A stretch of 31,003 nt of DNA. Source: JAQUCI01 sp034932685. Its GTDB lineage: Bacteria > Bacillota_I > Bacilli_A > Erysipelotrichales > Erysipelotrichaceae. Positions 17,401 to 25,325 of the stretch are shown here, in pieces. The notes beneath the pieces are model-generated. The model made no database searches. It saw nothing but the letters and a program-made list of their open reading frames with translations, and was not told where the DNA came from. Made by a program: the position numbers and the translations under genes. Every line of letters starts with the position of its first letter. The stretch's first letter is position 1. Location: the NCBI GenBank assembly GCA_034932685.1, contig JAYFOM010000038.1, positions 1 through 31,003 on the forward strand, in the 5' to 3' direction.

Positions 17401-18120
17401 TCAAAAATTGACTTGACGTATTTTTTCTAAAAAATAAACATATTTCTCACGGATTTTATCATCATGATCAGTATGATTATTTATGTAGCTAATTGTACTT
17501 ACAAGCTCAGATAGATTGTCTTGATGTTTTAGCCATTTTTGAGCGCATAGCGCTAAATTTTGTTTATTAGAACATGAAAATTCATTTATGAGATCAAGCA
17601 TTGAAGAATCAAGTAGAATATCTCTATCATAAAGCTCGATATTTAATACATGAAAAAGGGCATCCATTTGATAAAGATAGATTCTATTTACTGTTGCTAT
17701 TATAGTCTTGAAGTTTGATTTAAGGATGTTATAAGCAGCGTTTATATTATCTTTATCATCATAGAGCATAACGATTTGAGCATCACTTATCAAAGTTGAG
17801 TTAAAATAACTAAATAAAGCCTTAAGTTCTGGGCTTACTTTTACGTTTAAAGATAATCTTTCTTCTTCACTAATTAGTACGTGATCTATTTCAACGGTAA
17901 ATGCATTACCACTTTTAGCATAATTTAACATCGCTGTAACAAGGGCTTGTTGATTTGTTAATGATTCAACTTTTACTAAAATATGAAAGGGTAGGTTTTT
18001 GATGTGTTTAGCGTAATAGCCATGAAAGCCTTTATCATAGATGCTAGTTTGCATTGACATAAGTTTTTCTTCAGTTGTTTCATCAAACCCCAACATTAGA
18101 TATAGACTATTACTGTTCAT
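17401..18120 (-). CDS. Degenerate 2H-phosphoesterase / 2'-5' RNA ligase-like protein
   Basis: This 239-residue protein starts at the ATG at 18120, with TTGGAGGT just ahead; a TTG at 18132 opens the same frame but lies within that ribosome site. The first half (YLMLGFDETTEEKL, then LPFHILVKV) follows the LigT/2H fold, with one His-x-hydrophobic motif (His46). I do not find the second H-x-T/S motif at the expected place; a strand reading IVMLYDD occupies it. The C-terminal third (about 160-239) is a helical region I do not recognise. With one catalytic His missing it may bind nucleotides without cleaving them. It is divergent from the VanZ-like gene and ends 30 bases before the yjjI promoter. 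Family assignment is tentative. Confidence 0.45.
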   Translation of the reverse strand: MNSNSLYLMLGFDETTEEKLMSMQTSIYDKGFHGYYAKHIKNLPFHILVKVESLTNQQALVTAMLNYAKSGNAFTVEIDHVLISEEERLSLNVKVSPELKALFSYFNSTLISDAQIVMLYDDKDNINAAYNILKSNFKTIIATVNRIYLYQMDALFHVLNIELYDRDILLDSSMLDLINEFSCSNKQNLALCAQKWLKHQDNLSELVSTISYINNHTDHDDKIREKYVYFLEKIRQVNF

Positions 18121-18268
18121 AATTACCTCCAAGATACTAACCTAATCATTTTAGCATTACAATAGTAAAAAATGTAGGTAGTTACTATTAATTAAATTAT
18201 GAAAGTATCTTGAAAATACCCAATTATTTTTAGTTTTATGATAAGGTAGTGATAATCGGAGGTGGCTT

Positions 18269-18793
18269 GTGCAGTCTTTTTTTGAATATATGATCATGTT
18301 AGGATTTTATTGTTTTGTTCTTTATCCAAAGTGGAAGAAAGATAACTGTTTTTTAAAGACTCTTTTCTATTTATATCTATGTATGGTGATTAGTGTCACT
18401 TTATTACCACTTCCAAGTATCACATCCTTTCATTGGCCATCGCGAAATATTTTAAATTATGGTAATTTCACTTTGTTTATCGATTTGATAAAAAACCGCC
18501 CTTTGGCGGTTAAAGAAATAGTATTGAATATCTTAATGTTGATACCTTTTGGTGTTTTATATCCTTTCGCTTTCAAAAAGAAAGCATTGATTAGTATTAC
18601 ATTGGGTATTGGCTTGAGTGTTGTAATTGAAACATTACAACTTTTGTTTTCAGCTTTTCTAAGAAGTAATCGTACTTTTGATGTAACCGACATTCTTACC
18701 AATGCTATTGGTTGCGTTATTGGCGTATTAATATATAAGGTTTTAAGTATCTTGATCGGTTTTTGGTTTAAGAATACTAATGATCAAGTTTGA
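18269..18793 (+). CDS. VanZ-like family membrane protein
   Basis: This is a 174-residue protein with about five hydrophobic segments. The VanZ family hallmark is in the last third: NRTFDVTDILTNAIGCVIG, just after a long membrane helix containing ETLQLL. VanZ itself gives low-level teicoplanin resistance; most chromosomal homologues have no assigned role. The start is a GTG with GGAGGTGG six bases ahead. A later in-frame ATG would cut the first helix. The 3' end overlaps the convergent GNAT gene by 17 bases. It appears to be a single-gene unit. Confidence 0.82.
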   Translation: MQSFFEYMIMLGFYCFVLYPKWKKDNCFLKTLFYLYLCMVISVTLLPLPSITSFHWPSRNILNYGNFTLFIDLIKNRPLAVKEIVLNILMLIPFGVLYPFAFKKKALISITLGIGLSVVIETLQLLFSAFLRSNRTFDVTDILTNAIGCVIGVLIYKVLSILIGFWFKNTNDQV

Positions 18794-19544
18794 TCATACT
18801 CCACATACCAATATCTTGATAACCTAAGGCTTTATAGATTCGACCAGCGGAAGGATTATTATAAAATAGGCAGGGAATCTTGTCTTCCTTTAGAAGATCA
18901 TTACTAAGTTTAGTGATACATTTTGATGCATATTGACGGTTGCGATATTCTGGCAATGTGCCAACACCAACAACCATAGCCAAGCCCTCACACTCAGCAG
19001 TAGATGAAGCCATACTAACAGCTTTACCATCTTTAAAAATAGCTACACTTCTTCCGGATTTGGTTTTATGAGTATGTTGTAGTGATTCAAGTTCATCACG
19101 ATCATTATTAAATATGATTTTTCTTGTTTCAGCTATCATATAAAGATCTTCATATGAAACATTACTTACTTCATCACAGTTAACCATTTGATTTGCAATA
19201 CTCATTTTAGCGAAGTAGCAATCGTCACGTTTACCTTTAAGATCATGGGTTTTATCGATAACAGATCTTAAGCCATTAACGATCCTTATGTTGTATTTTT
19301 CTATTAAGCTATCGATGTATGCTTGCTTGACAATATTGTCGTATGAAGCGATTACCATACTATCACGATATACTAAATAAACTGTTATGATTTTCTCATC
19401 GATCACATCAATATAGATATGTTGGAAGTCACTATTAAAACCAAAATTCTCGATATCACCAACGATAAATAAGTTACTGACTCGATCTTTGTTGAGATAG
19501 TTCATTAATATAGTTCTGTGTTGTTCTGTACATTTAGTTAACAT
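18777..19544 (-). CDS. GNAT family N-acetyltransferase
   Basis: This 255-residue protein starts at the ATG at 19544, with AGAGGTG ahead. A frame extension of 21 residues to 19607 runs into the fic terminator and lacks a ribosome site. The N-terminal 125 residues form a divergent domain. The C-terminal half (about 130-255) has the acetyl-CoA core: VVGVGTLPEYRNRQYASKCI at 191-210, then YNNPSAGRIYKALGY at 228-242. The CoA loop reads RNRQYA, with Gln where Gly is usual, as seen in this subgroup. Substrate is unknown. It ends in an inverted repeat shared with the VanZ-like gene. Confidence 0.8.
   Translation of the reverse strand: MLTKCTEQHRTILMNYLNKDRVSNLFIVGDIENFGFNSDFQHIYIDVIDEKIITVYLVYRDSMVIASYDNIVKQAYIDSLIEKYNIRIVNGLRSVIDKTHDLKGKRDDCYFAKMSIANQMVNCDEVSNVSYEDLYMIAETRKIIFNNDRDELESLQHTHKTKSGRSVAIFKDGKAVSMASSTAECEGLAMVVGVGTLPEYRNRQYASKCITKLSNDLLKEDKIPCLFYNNPSAGRIYKALGYQDIGMWSMIKLDH
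18780..18797. repeat. Perfect 8-base inverted repeat at the convergent gene ends
   Basis: ATGATCAA, two bases, TTGATCAT. It contains the stop codon of the VanZ-like gene and abuts that of the GNAT gene. There is no U run on either side, so it is not a standard terminator. Confidence 0.5.
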
Positions 19545-19596
19545 AAAGCACCTCTTGAAAATAATAAACTTATTGACTTTAAAAAACAAGACAAAC

Positions 19597-19620
19597 AAAA
19601 ACCACATCTATATGATGTGG
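19597..19620 (-). terminator. Terminator downstream of fic
   Basis: CCACATC (19602-19608) pairs with GATGTGG (19614-19620) across a five-base loop. On the minus strand a run of five U follows (19597-19601). Confidence 0.75.
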
Positions 19621-19630
19621 CTTGTTGTTA

Positions 19631-19702
19631 TCAAATGGGTAGTCCAGCCGCAACTGAAGTCATGATTTGTGACTTATCCCTTTGTAACGATTTTTTTACC
19701 AT
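19631..19702 (-). CDS. Tiny ORF overlapping the fic stop codon (micropeptide or remnant)
   Basis: A 23-codon frame starts with an ATG that overlaps the TAA of fic (ATGGTAA). It runs to TGA at 19631, just ahead of the fic terminator. It would encode a basic N-terminus (MVKKSLQRDK) and an end reading SVAAGLPI. The second half has more G and C than its surroundings. There is no clear Shine-Dalgarno site, so it would depend on coupling to fic. I do not recognise it; it may be the tail of a lost gene. Confidence 0.25.
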   Translation of the reverse strand: MVKKSLQRDKSQIMTSVAAGLPI

Positions 19703-20751
19703 TTGCTTACTAATTCAAACAATGCCTTATTCTTATAAACTACTTCTTTTCCAATTTTATAACTTGATAAGAATCCTTCTTTCTCTAGCATTTTCAAATG
19801 TCTTGTTGCCGTATCTCTAGAACATCCTATCTTTTGTCTAAAATATTCATTCTTTGTATAGAACTCAAAGTAAAGAAAATCCACTAAATCACTTGAATAT
19901 AGTTTGGGAAGTTTTTGTTTAAGTTGCATTGTGGTGTTTTCCATACTACTGACAATTTCATTGACAAATTGAATTGTAAATATCGCAGTTTCTTCAATAC
20001 CTCTAAGTAAGTAACGTACAAATTCTCTAATGTTTTCTTCGTTTTCATTACACTTTTTTAAAAGTACATAATATTCTTCTTTATTTTTAATAATGTATTT
20101 ACTCAAATATAAAATTGGATAATCAATCTTTTCTTTCATTACTAAATATAGGACGTTTAAGATTCTACCACATCTTCCATTCCCATCATAAAATGGATGA
20201 ATACTTTCAAACTGATAATGTAGAATTGCCATTTCAATTAGCGGGTCATATGGTCCATCAACTTTATTCATATATTTTTCAAAATTAGAAAGAAAATCAA
20301 TAACTTCACTTTCAGTTTGTGGTGGAGTATGAACAATTTCATTAGTTATAGTGTTTTTAATCACAGTATCTGGAAGCTTTCTAATTCCACCTTTATTAGG
20401 TTCAATGCAATGATGAATATCAATTATACTATTAATACTAATAAATCCTTTTTCTTTTAAAATTGAAAAACCCATATTAATACCTTGACGATATTGTAAT
20501 ACTTCTTTTGCGGCAACATTTACATGAATATCACTTGACATCTCTTTGAAAAGTTCATCGTATGTAGTGATGATATTCTCAATTTCTGATGAATCTTTTG
20601 CTTCACCCAATGTTATTGCATTTAAAAGAATTGCAGGATTAGGAAGCAATTTTATCATCCCTCTAAGTTCCCCAATTTTGTTATTCGCTCTTGAAAGTAT
20701 CAATAATGTATCTACATCATTAAAATCAATTGTAAATGGTAGTTTATACAT
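19696..20751 (-). CDS. Fic-domain AMP-transferase with N-terminal inhibitory helix and C-terminal winged helix
   Basis: This protein has 351 residues from the ATG at 20751, which has GGGTG five bases ahead; an ATG at 20763 has no ribosome site. The catalytic motif HPFYDGNGRCGR (185-196) is complete. An inhibitory-helix motif S-x-x-x-E-N (Ser54, Glu58, Asn59) lies N-terminal to it, which in Fic proteins blocks ATP until relieved. Residues about 285-350 form a winged helix-turn-helix (SRDTATRHLKMLEKEGFL). Such proteins transfer AMP, or another nucleotide moiety, to protein targets. The winged helix suggests DNA binding, and the repeat array directly upstream is a natural operator. It has its own terminator and probably its own promoter inside the array. 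Confidence 0.9.
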   Translation of the reverse strand: MYKLPFTIDFNDVDTLLILSRANNKIGELRGMIKLLPNPAILLNAITLGEAKDSSEIENIITTYDELFKEMSSDIHVNVAAKEVLQYRQGINMGFSILKEKGFISINSIIDIHHCIEPNKGGIRKLPDTVIKNTITNEIVHTPPQTESEVIDFLSNFEKYMNKVDGPYDPLIEMAILHYQFESIHPFYDGNGRCGRILNVLYLVMKEKIDYPILYLSKYIIKNKEEYYVLLKKCNENEENIREFVRYLLRGIEETAIFTIQFVNEIVSSMENTTMQLKQKLPKLYSSDLVDFLYFEFYTKNEYFRQKIGCSRDTATRHLKMLEKEGFLSSYKIGKEVVYKNKALFELVSKW

Positions 20752-20780
20752 GTTATCACCCATATTTAGAGTAACATCAT

Positions 20781-20869
20781 TCAGTCATGTTTTCAATACA
20801 TGACTGAATTTTGTATTTTTTCAGTTATGTATTGAAAACATGACTGATTATTTAAGTTTTTCAGTCATA
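20781..20869. repeat. Operator-like array: two inverted 27-base elements plus a half site, 40-base phase
   Basis: Element 1 (20781-20807) is TCAGTCATG, nine bases, CATGACTGA. Element 2 (20821-20847) has the same arms (one mismatch), and its centre is the reverse complement of that of element 1, so it is an inverted copy. A third half site TCAGTCATA starts at 20861. The starts at 20781, 20821 and 20861 are exactly 40 bases apart, close to four helical turns. A possible fic promoter (TTGAAA, 17 bases, TACTCT on the minus strand) overlaps element 1. Confidence 0.8.
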
Positions 20870-20888
20870 ACACAAGTCAAATATAAAG

Positions 20889-20914
20889 AAAAAGCATCCA
20901 ACGAAGTTGAATGC
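20889..20914 (-). terminator. Terminator of the tRNA operon
   Basis: GCATCCAAC (20894-20902) and GTTGAATGC (20906-20914) form a stem with one internal mismatch. On the minus strand it is followed by five U. Confidence 0.75.
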
Positions 20915-20926
20915 TGCTTTTCTAAA

Positions 20927-21002
20927 TGGTGGTTCCGGTCGGAATTGAACCAACGACACGTGGATTTTCAGTCCACTGCTCTACCAACTGAGCTACGGAA
21001 CC
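20927..21002 (-). tRNA. tRNA-Phe (GAA)
   Basis: This 76-base cloverleaf reads GGTTCCGTAGCTCAG at the 5' end, has anticodon loop CTGAAAA and encodes CCA. Last of five tRNAs in the operon. Confidence 0.95.
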
Positions 21003-21005
21003 TTT

Positions 21006-21082
<77 letters not shown>

Positions 21083-21112
21083 ATATATTTGGATTAATAG
21101 ATGTTAATGGAT

Positions 21113-21203
21113 TGGCGGAGGAACTGGGATTCGAACCCAGGCGCCGGTCGCCCGACCTACCGGTTTTCAAGACCGGACCCTTCAACCACTTGGGTATTCC
21201 TCC
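21113..21203 (-). tRNA. tRNA-Ser (UGA)
   Basis: This 91-base tRNA has a long variable arm (GGTCGGGCGACC region), anticodon loop CTTGAAA, discriminator G and encoded CCA, all as expected for a class II tRNA-Ser. Confidence 0.95.
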
Positions 21204-21210
21204 ATTTAAC

Positions 21211-21287
21211 TGGTGGACCCTGTAGGACTCGAACCTACGACCAACCGGTTATGAGCCGGTAGCTCTGACCAACTGAGCTAAGGGTCC
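21211..21287 (-). tRNA. CAU-anticodon tRNA, probably tRNA-Ile2 (lysidine-modified)
   Basis: This 77-base tRNA begins GGACCCTTAGCTCAG, has anticodon loop CTCATAA and encodes CCA. The neighbouring tRNA at 21300 matches elongator Met better, and the acceptor stem here resembles Bacillus tRNA-Ile(CAU) as I recall it. It would then read AUA after TilS modification. Elongator Met is the alternative. Confidence 0.75.
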
Positions 21288-21299
21288 GCGCTTTCCAAT

Positions 21300-21376
21300 T
21301 GGTAGCGGAAGTGGGACTCGAACCCACGACCTTTCGGGTATGAACCGAACGCTCTAGCCAACTAAGCTATTCCGCC
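21300..21376 (-). tRNA. Elongator tRNA-Met (CAU)
   Basis: This 77-base tRNA begins GGCGGAATAGCTTAG, has anticodon loop TTCATAC and ends GCTACCA, resembling Bacillus elongator Met. It is the first gene of the operon. Confidence 0.8.
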
Positions 21377-21439
21377 ATTTTATGGTGGTTAATGAACCGA
21401 CAGTCCATTTTTTATGGCTTTGTTGGTCACCGCCTGTTT

Positions 21440-21468
21440 ATTATAACATAAACATTTTTTATAACCAA
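21440..21468 (-). promoter_or_regulatory. Promoter of the tRNA operon
   Basis: TTGGTT (21463-21468), 17 bases, then TATAAT (21440-21445) on the minus strand, with TG one base ahead of the -10 (extended -10). It lies 64 bases ahead of the first tRNA. Confidence 0.75.
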
Positions 21469-21662
21469 TATGTATTTTTCAAAAAATCGCAAATTTAAAT
21501 CAATTGATCAATTTTGCATGTAAACAAAAATTGATAATATGATTTATGATAAAATATAAGAAATAATTCAATAATCCTTTGCGAAAAAAACATAAATACA
21601 TTATTATTATATTATAAAGAAATGCCTTAATATCATGTTTGAATCCTTGCCTTAATACTTTT

Positions 21663-21682
21663 ACTGTCTTTAGATAGACAGT
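21663..21682 (+). other. Hairpin in the leader of the zinc-ribbon gene
   Basis: ACTGTCT and AGACAGT flank a six-base loop, ending 28 bases before the ATG at 21711. The U run after it is poor. It could be a weak terminator or an mRNA-stabilising stem. The rest of 21469-21662 is very AT-rich and holds a possible promoter (TTGATA at 21531, TATAAG 18 bases on). Confidence 0.4.
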
Positions 21683-21710
21683 TTAATAAAAAACAAGAAA
21701 GGAGATTTAC

Positions 21711-22184
21711 ATGTCTATATTTGATAAGATTGGTGAAGGTGTAAAAAATCTAACCGAAAAAGCAACTGATGTCGTAGAGGTAACAAAAATATCATCAAAG
21801 ATTAATGCCGAGAAAAATGTGATCGGTAATTTGAAATGTCGTCTTGGCGACATTGTTTGGGAGAATTTCGTCAAAGGTGAAACGCTTCAAGCTGATATGT
21901 TAGAAATCTGTCATAAGATAAAAGAATCAGAATTAATAATTTTAAAATTTGAAGAAGAGATTGAGCGAATCAAACCATCTGAAGCTAAACCAACAAAATG
22001 CAAGAAGTGTGGTGCTGAGCTAAAAGTAAATGCTAAATTCTGCCCTGATTGTGGTGAGAAACTTGTTGAAGAAAAAGTGGTTGAAGCTAAGGTTGAAGTA
22101 GGTAAGCATTGCCCTTCATGTAATGAAGTACTTGATAAGGAAGTAACATTCTGTCCTGAGTGTGGTTATCAGTTTAAGGATTAA
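21711..22184 (+). CDS. Double zinc-ribbon protein with N-terminal coiled region
   Basis: This is a 157-residue soluble protein. Residues 1 to about 88 are charged and helical, with heptad-like spacing. Two zinc ribbons follow: Cys97, 100, 111, 114 and Cys134, 137, 148, 151 (both CxxC...CPxCG), joined by a Glu/Val/Lys-rich linker. The start is certain from AAAGGAGATTTAC just ahead. Proteins of this plan are common in Bacillota as small scaffolding or regulatory proteins, but I know no function for this one. A hairpin lies in its leader. Pirin follows 81 bases downstream on the same strand and may be co-transcribed. Confidence 0.85.
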   Translation: MSIFDKIGEGVKNLTEKATDVVEVTKISSKINAEKNVIGNLKCRLGDIVWENFVKGETLQADMLEICHKIKESELIILKFEEEIERIKPSEAKPTKCKKCGAELKVNAKFCPDCGEKLVEEKVVEAKVEVGKHCPSCNEVLDKEVTFCPECGYQFKD

Positions 22185-22265
22185 TAAATAATTCAAAAAG
22201 TAAGTTAATTATTAATGTGTAAGTCTTCACGTATTTTTGTTGATCTCATACAGAAAGTAGGTAAA

Positions 22266-23102
22266 ATGAAACAACGAAGGATAAAGAAGATTGTACAAGG
22301 TAGAAAAACAATCGACGGTGCTGGGGTTAAACTAGTACGCGTTTTAAGTCATCACACAACCGAACTATTTGATCCTTTTTTGATGTTAGATTCCTTTGAT
22401 TCTAATGAACCAAGCGATTATTTAGCCGGATTTCCTACTCATCCACATCGTGGTATTGAAACGATCACCTACTTAATTGAAGGTAAGATTGAGCACCAAG
22501 ACAGTTTAGGAAACAGTGATGTTATCTTACCTAATGAAAGTCAATGGATGACAGCTGGTAGTGGAATCATGCATCAAGAAATGCCACAAGCATCCAGTAG
22601 AATGTTGGGGTTTCAATTGTGGCTAAATTTAGCAGCCAAAGATAAGATGTGTGAGCCAGCCTATTTAGCAATCACCAAAGCGATGATACCAACAGTCAGT
22701 ATTGATGGTGCAAAGATTCATATCATCGCTGGTCAGTATCAAAATACAATAGGTACACAAGCACCTTATGTACCAGCAACGATATTTGATATTGAGTTAA
22801 CTGCCAATAAACAAGTGGAAATACCAACTGATCCTGATGACACCGTTTTTGTTTTTACGATTTTAAACAATTGTATGATCGAAGATCAAATGATCAATGA
22901 AAAAGCAGCTGTGTTGTTTGAGCAAGGTGAAAAGATCATCATTAAAGCCTTACTTGATGATGCTCGTATAATTTACTTTGCGGCCAAGCCTTTACATGAG
23001 CCTATCAGTTGGGGTGGACCAATTGTAATGAACACTCAAGCAGAGCTTGATCATGCATTTAGCGAAATAAGAAATCAAACATTTATCAAACATTATAAAT
23101 AA
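22266..23102 (+). CDS. Pirin family protein
   Basis: This 278-residue protein has two cupin halves. The N-terminal metal site is complete: His59 and His61 (THPHRGIET), His103 and Glu105 (GIMHQE). Bacterial pirins include quercetin dioxygenases and regulators of central metabolism, so the role is open. I chose the ATG at 22266, with TAGGT five bases ahead. An upstream ATG at 22215 in the same frame has no ribosome site and would add 17 residues not typical of the family. It ends at a strong bidirectional terminator. Confidence 0.9.
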   Translation: MKQRRIKKIVQGRKTIDGAGVKLVRVLSHHTTELFDPFLMLDSFDSNEPSDYLAGFPTHPHRGIETITYLIEGKIEHQDSLGNSDVILPNESQWMTAGSGIMHQEMPQASSRMLGFQLWLNLAAKDKMCEPAYLAITKAMIPTVSIDGAKIHIIAGQYQNTIGTQAPYVPATIFDIELTANKQVEIPTDPDDTVFVFTILNNCMIEDQMINEKAAVLFEQGEKIIIKALLDDARIIYFAAKPLHEPISWGGPIVMNTQAELDHAFSEIRNQTFIKHYK

Positions 23103-23126
23103 GGTAGCCATCTTGGCTACCTTATT
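23098..23126. terminator. Bidirectional terminator between pirin and the ABC transporter operon
   Basis: AATAAGGTAGCCA (23098-23110) and TGGCTACCTTATT (23114-23126) pair perfectly over 13 bases with a three-base loop. The outer arms are A/T-rich on both strands, and the two operons converge here. Confidence 0.85.
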
Positions 23127-23127
23127 A

Positions 23128-23853
23128 TTATAGGACTTTACTTAAGAATAGTTTTGTTCTGTCGCTTTGTGGTTGATTAAACAATAATTCAGGAGTATTA
23201 CTTTCAATTATCTTGCCTTCATCCATAAAGATAACGCGATTACTAACTTCTTTTGCGAATCCAATTTCATGAGTTACAACAACCATTGTCATACCTTCTA
23301 AAGCTAATTCTTTCATCACTGTTAGAACTTCTTTAACCATCTCTGGATCAAGAGCGGATGTTGGCTCATCAAACAACATGATCTTGGGGCTCATCGCTAA
23401 TGCTCTGGCAATGGCTACTCTTTGTTTTTGACCGCCTGATAACTTACTGGGATATTCGTATGCTTTCTCACTAAGTCCAATTCGATTCAATAGACTTAAA
23501 GCGATATTCTCAGCCGTATTTTGATCATATCCTAACACTTCCATTGGACCCATCGTGATATTTTCGATAACTTTTTTATGAGGAAAAAGATTAAATGATT
23601 GAAAGACGAAACCCATATCTTTTCTTAAATTTCTTAATTGCTTCTCATCATGATAGTTGATTTCTTTTTCATCAATATAGACTTGGCCAGCATCAGGGAT
23701 TTCAAGACCATTTATACACCTTAATAAGGTGCTTTTACCACTACCACTTGGACCAATCAAACAGACAATTTCTTTTTCAAAGATATCAATACTGACATCT
23801 GATAATGCCTGTACGTTAGGAAATTGCTTGTTGATATTACTTAATTTAATCAT
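23128..23853 (-). CDS. Amino-acid ABC transporter ATP-binding protein (GlnQ type)
   Basis: This 241-residue ATPase has Walker A GPSGSGKST (34-42), Q-loop FQSFN (84-88), signature LSGGQ (138-142), Walker B IMLFDEP (158-164) and the switch His in VVTHE. Length and the sequence DEPTSALDPEMV place it with the polar amino acid (GlnQ/HisP/ArtP) ATPases. It drives import through the permease encoded upstream, with which its gene overlaps by 8 bases. It is the last gene of the T-box-controlled operon. Confidence 0.95.
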   Translation of the reverse strand: MIKLSNINKQFPNVQALSDVSIDIFEKEIVCLIGPSGSGKSTLLRCINGLEIPDAGQVYIDEKEINYHDEKQLRNLRKDMGFVFQSFNLFPHKKVIENITMGPMEVLGYDQNTAENIALSLLNRIGLSEKAYEYPSKLSGGQKQRVAIARALAMSPKIMLFDEPTSALDPEMVKEVLTVMKELALEGMTMVVVTHEIGFAKEVSNRVIFMDEGKIIESNTPELLFNQPQSDRTKLFLSKVL

Positions 23854-24526
23854 AAGCTTTTAACCTCTTTTCAATTTTAGTCGCAAAATATGAAATCGTA
23901 AGGGTCATGATCAAGTAAATAATGGCAGCCATAAACAAGGGAATAATATAATTGTAATAACGACTACCAATGATCTGTGAGCCTTTTAATAACTCTGTTG
24001 CACCAATTGAAGAGACAAGTGATGAATCTTTTATTAAAACAATAAACTCAGAAACCATCGGGGGTATGATGCGCTTGAATGCCTGTGGCAGGATAATCTT
24101 GCGCATGATCTTAAAGTATGACATGCCAAGTGATTTACCAGCTTCCCATTGGCCGCTTTCAATTGATTGGATACCACTTCTGATCAGTTCAGCACTATAA
24201 GCACCAGAATTGATACTCATACCAACAACACCAGCGATAAAGACTTGTGTTGAGAAGGATAATGCAGAATAACCAGGAATTAATTGTGGTAAGCCAAAGA
24301 AGAATAATAACAACTGTAACAACATTGGGGTTCCACGAATGAACTCGATGTAAACTGAAGCGACAATACGAAGTATTTTAAACTTACTTATCTTAAAAGC
24401 AGCGATAATAGTGCCAATGATCAAACCAATGACAACTGATATAACAGCTAATAATAATGAGTTTTGAGCACATTTAACTAGAAATAATAGATTCTCAATT
24501 GTAAAGATCTTAGTAGAGATCGTCAT
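23846..24526 (-). CDS. Amino-acid ABC transporter permease (GlnP/HisM type)
   Basis: This 226-residue membrane protein has five hydrophobic helices and the polar amino acid permease signature. EFIRGTPMLLQL is in the first third, and the EAA loop reads EAGKSLGMSYFKIMRKIILPQAFKR after residue 140. It forms the membrane channel for the binding protein encoded 6 bases upstream. GGGGTGT, lying across the end of the previous gene, is the ribosome site. Confidence 0.94.
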   Translation of the reverse strand: MTISTKIFTIENLLFLVKCAQNSLLLAVISVVIGLIIGTIIAAFKISKFKILRIVASVYIEFIRGTPMLLQLLLFFFGLPQLIPGYSALSFSTQVFIAGVVGMSINSGAYSAELIRSGIQSIESGQWEAGKSLGMSYFKIMRKIILPQAFKRIIPPMVSEFIVLIKDSSLVSSIGATELLKGSQIIGSRYYNYIIPLFMAAIIYLIMTLTISYFATKIEKRLKAYD

Positions 24527-24532
24527 AATTGG

Positions 24533-25300
24533 CTATACACCCCATTTGTCAATCAGTGTTTGATAAGCATCAGATTTGATGAATTGTTGAATTAATTCAT
24601 TTATCTTATCCGCAAGAAGATCATTACCATTTTTAACGATGATTGAAACGCTCTCATCGATCAGTGTTTCATCAATGATTTCGTATTCACCGGTCGTTAC
24701 GTAATTTTTCGCAACAGCAAGATCAGTCACAAAAGCATCAATAATATTGTTTTTCAAACTTTCAAGTCCGATTAAAGTATCGTTAAACAAAACAACTTCT
24801 TTAACATCAGCAATCTCATTAGCTGCTTCAGCACCAGTTGTGCCAAGTTGTACGCCAACAGTCTTATTTGCTAAAGCGCTAATCGTTGTAATGGAACTAT
24901 CTTTTTTAACAAGAACTACTTGAGCGCTTGCCAAATATGGTGTTGAGAAAATAACATCACGATCAGCATCATAGGTAAATCCACTTAAACCAATGTCAAC
25001 TTGACCGCTTTGTACTGCAGAAACGATAGTTGAGAATTCCATTTGTGCAAATTCCAGCGCAATTTCTGTTTCAAGATAACTAATAAGGGTGTTGATCATA
25101 TCAATATCAAAGCCTTCAATCGTGCCACTTGTTGTTAATGATTCAAAAGGTGGATAATCAGGTGAAATACCGATTACGATCTTACTTGGATTTTTTAGTT
25201 GATCTTGCCATGTTGTTGGAGTTTCATTAGGTTTACCTGAACAGGCAACTAATAATGCAGATGTCAATAATAGGGTTAAATACTTTGTTAGTTTTTTCAT
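24533..25300 (-). CDS. Amino-acid ABC transporter substrate-binding lipoprotein (family 3)
   Basis: This 255-residue lipoprotein precursor has signal peptide residues 1-19 and lipobox LVAC with Cys20. The mature part has the family-3 pattern: IVIGISPDYPPFE, GFDIDMINTL, VDIGLSGFTYDADRD and TVGVQLGTTG. The last is the glutamine/arginine/cystine-binding type hinge. The ligand cannot be fixed by eye, but a polar amino acid is likely, and the T-box upstream should name it. AAGGAGA precedes the ATG. Confidence 0.92.
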   Translation of the reverse strand: MKKLTKYLTLLLTSALLVACSGKPNETPTTWQDQLKNPSKIVIGISPDYPPFESLTTSGTIEGFDIDMINTLISYLETEIALEFAQMEFSTIVSAVQSGQVDIGLSGFTYDADRDVIFSTPYLASAQVVLVKKDSSITTISALANKTVGVQLGTTGAEAANEIADVKEVVLFNDTLIGLESLKNNIIDAFVTDLAVAKNYVTTGEYEIIDETLIDESVSIIVKNGNDLLADKINELIQQFIKSDAYQTLIDKWGV

Positions 25301-25325
25301 TATGTTCTCCTTTTAATGTTATAAA

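Noticed and set aside
20781..20869. CRISPR-like array
   Set aside because: Only two inverted copies and a half site, no direct repeats with unique spacers and no cas genes; better explained as an operator.
21502..21513. AATTGATCAATT palindrome as an FNR site
   Set aside because: An FNR box needs TTGAT and ATCAA separated by four bases; here the arms are contiguous.
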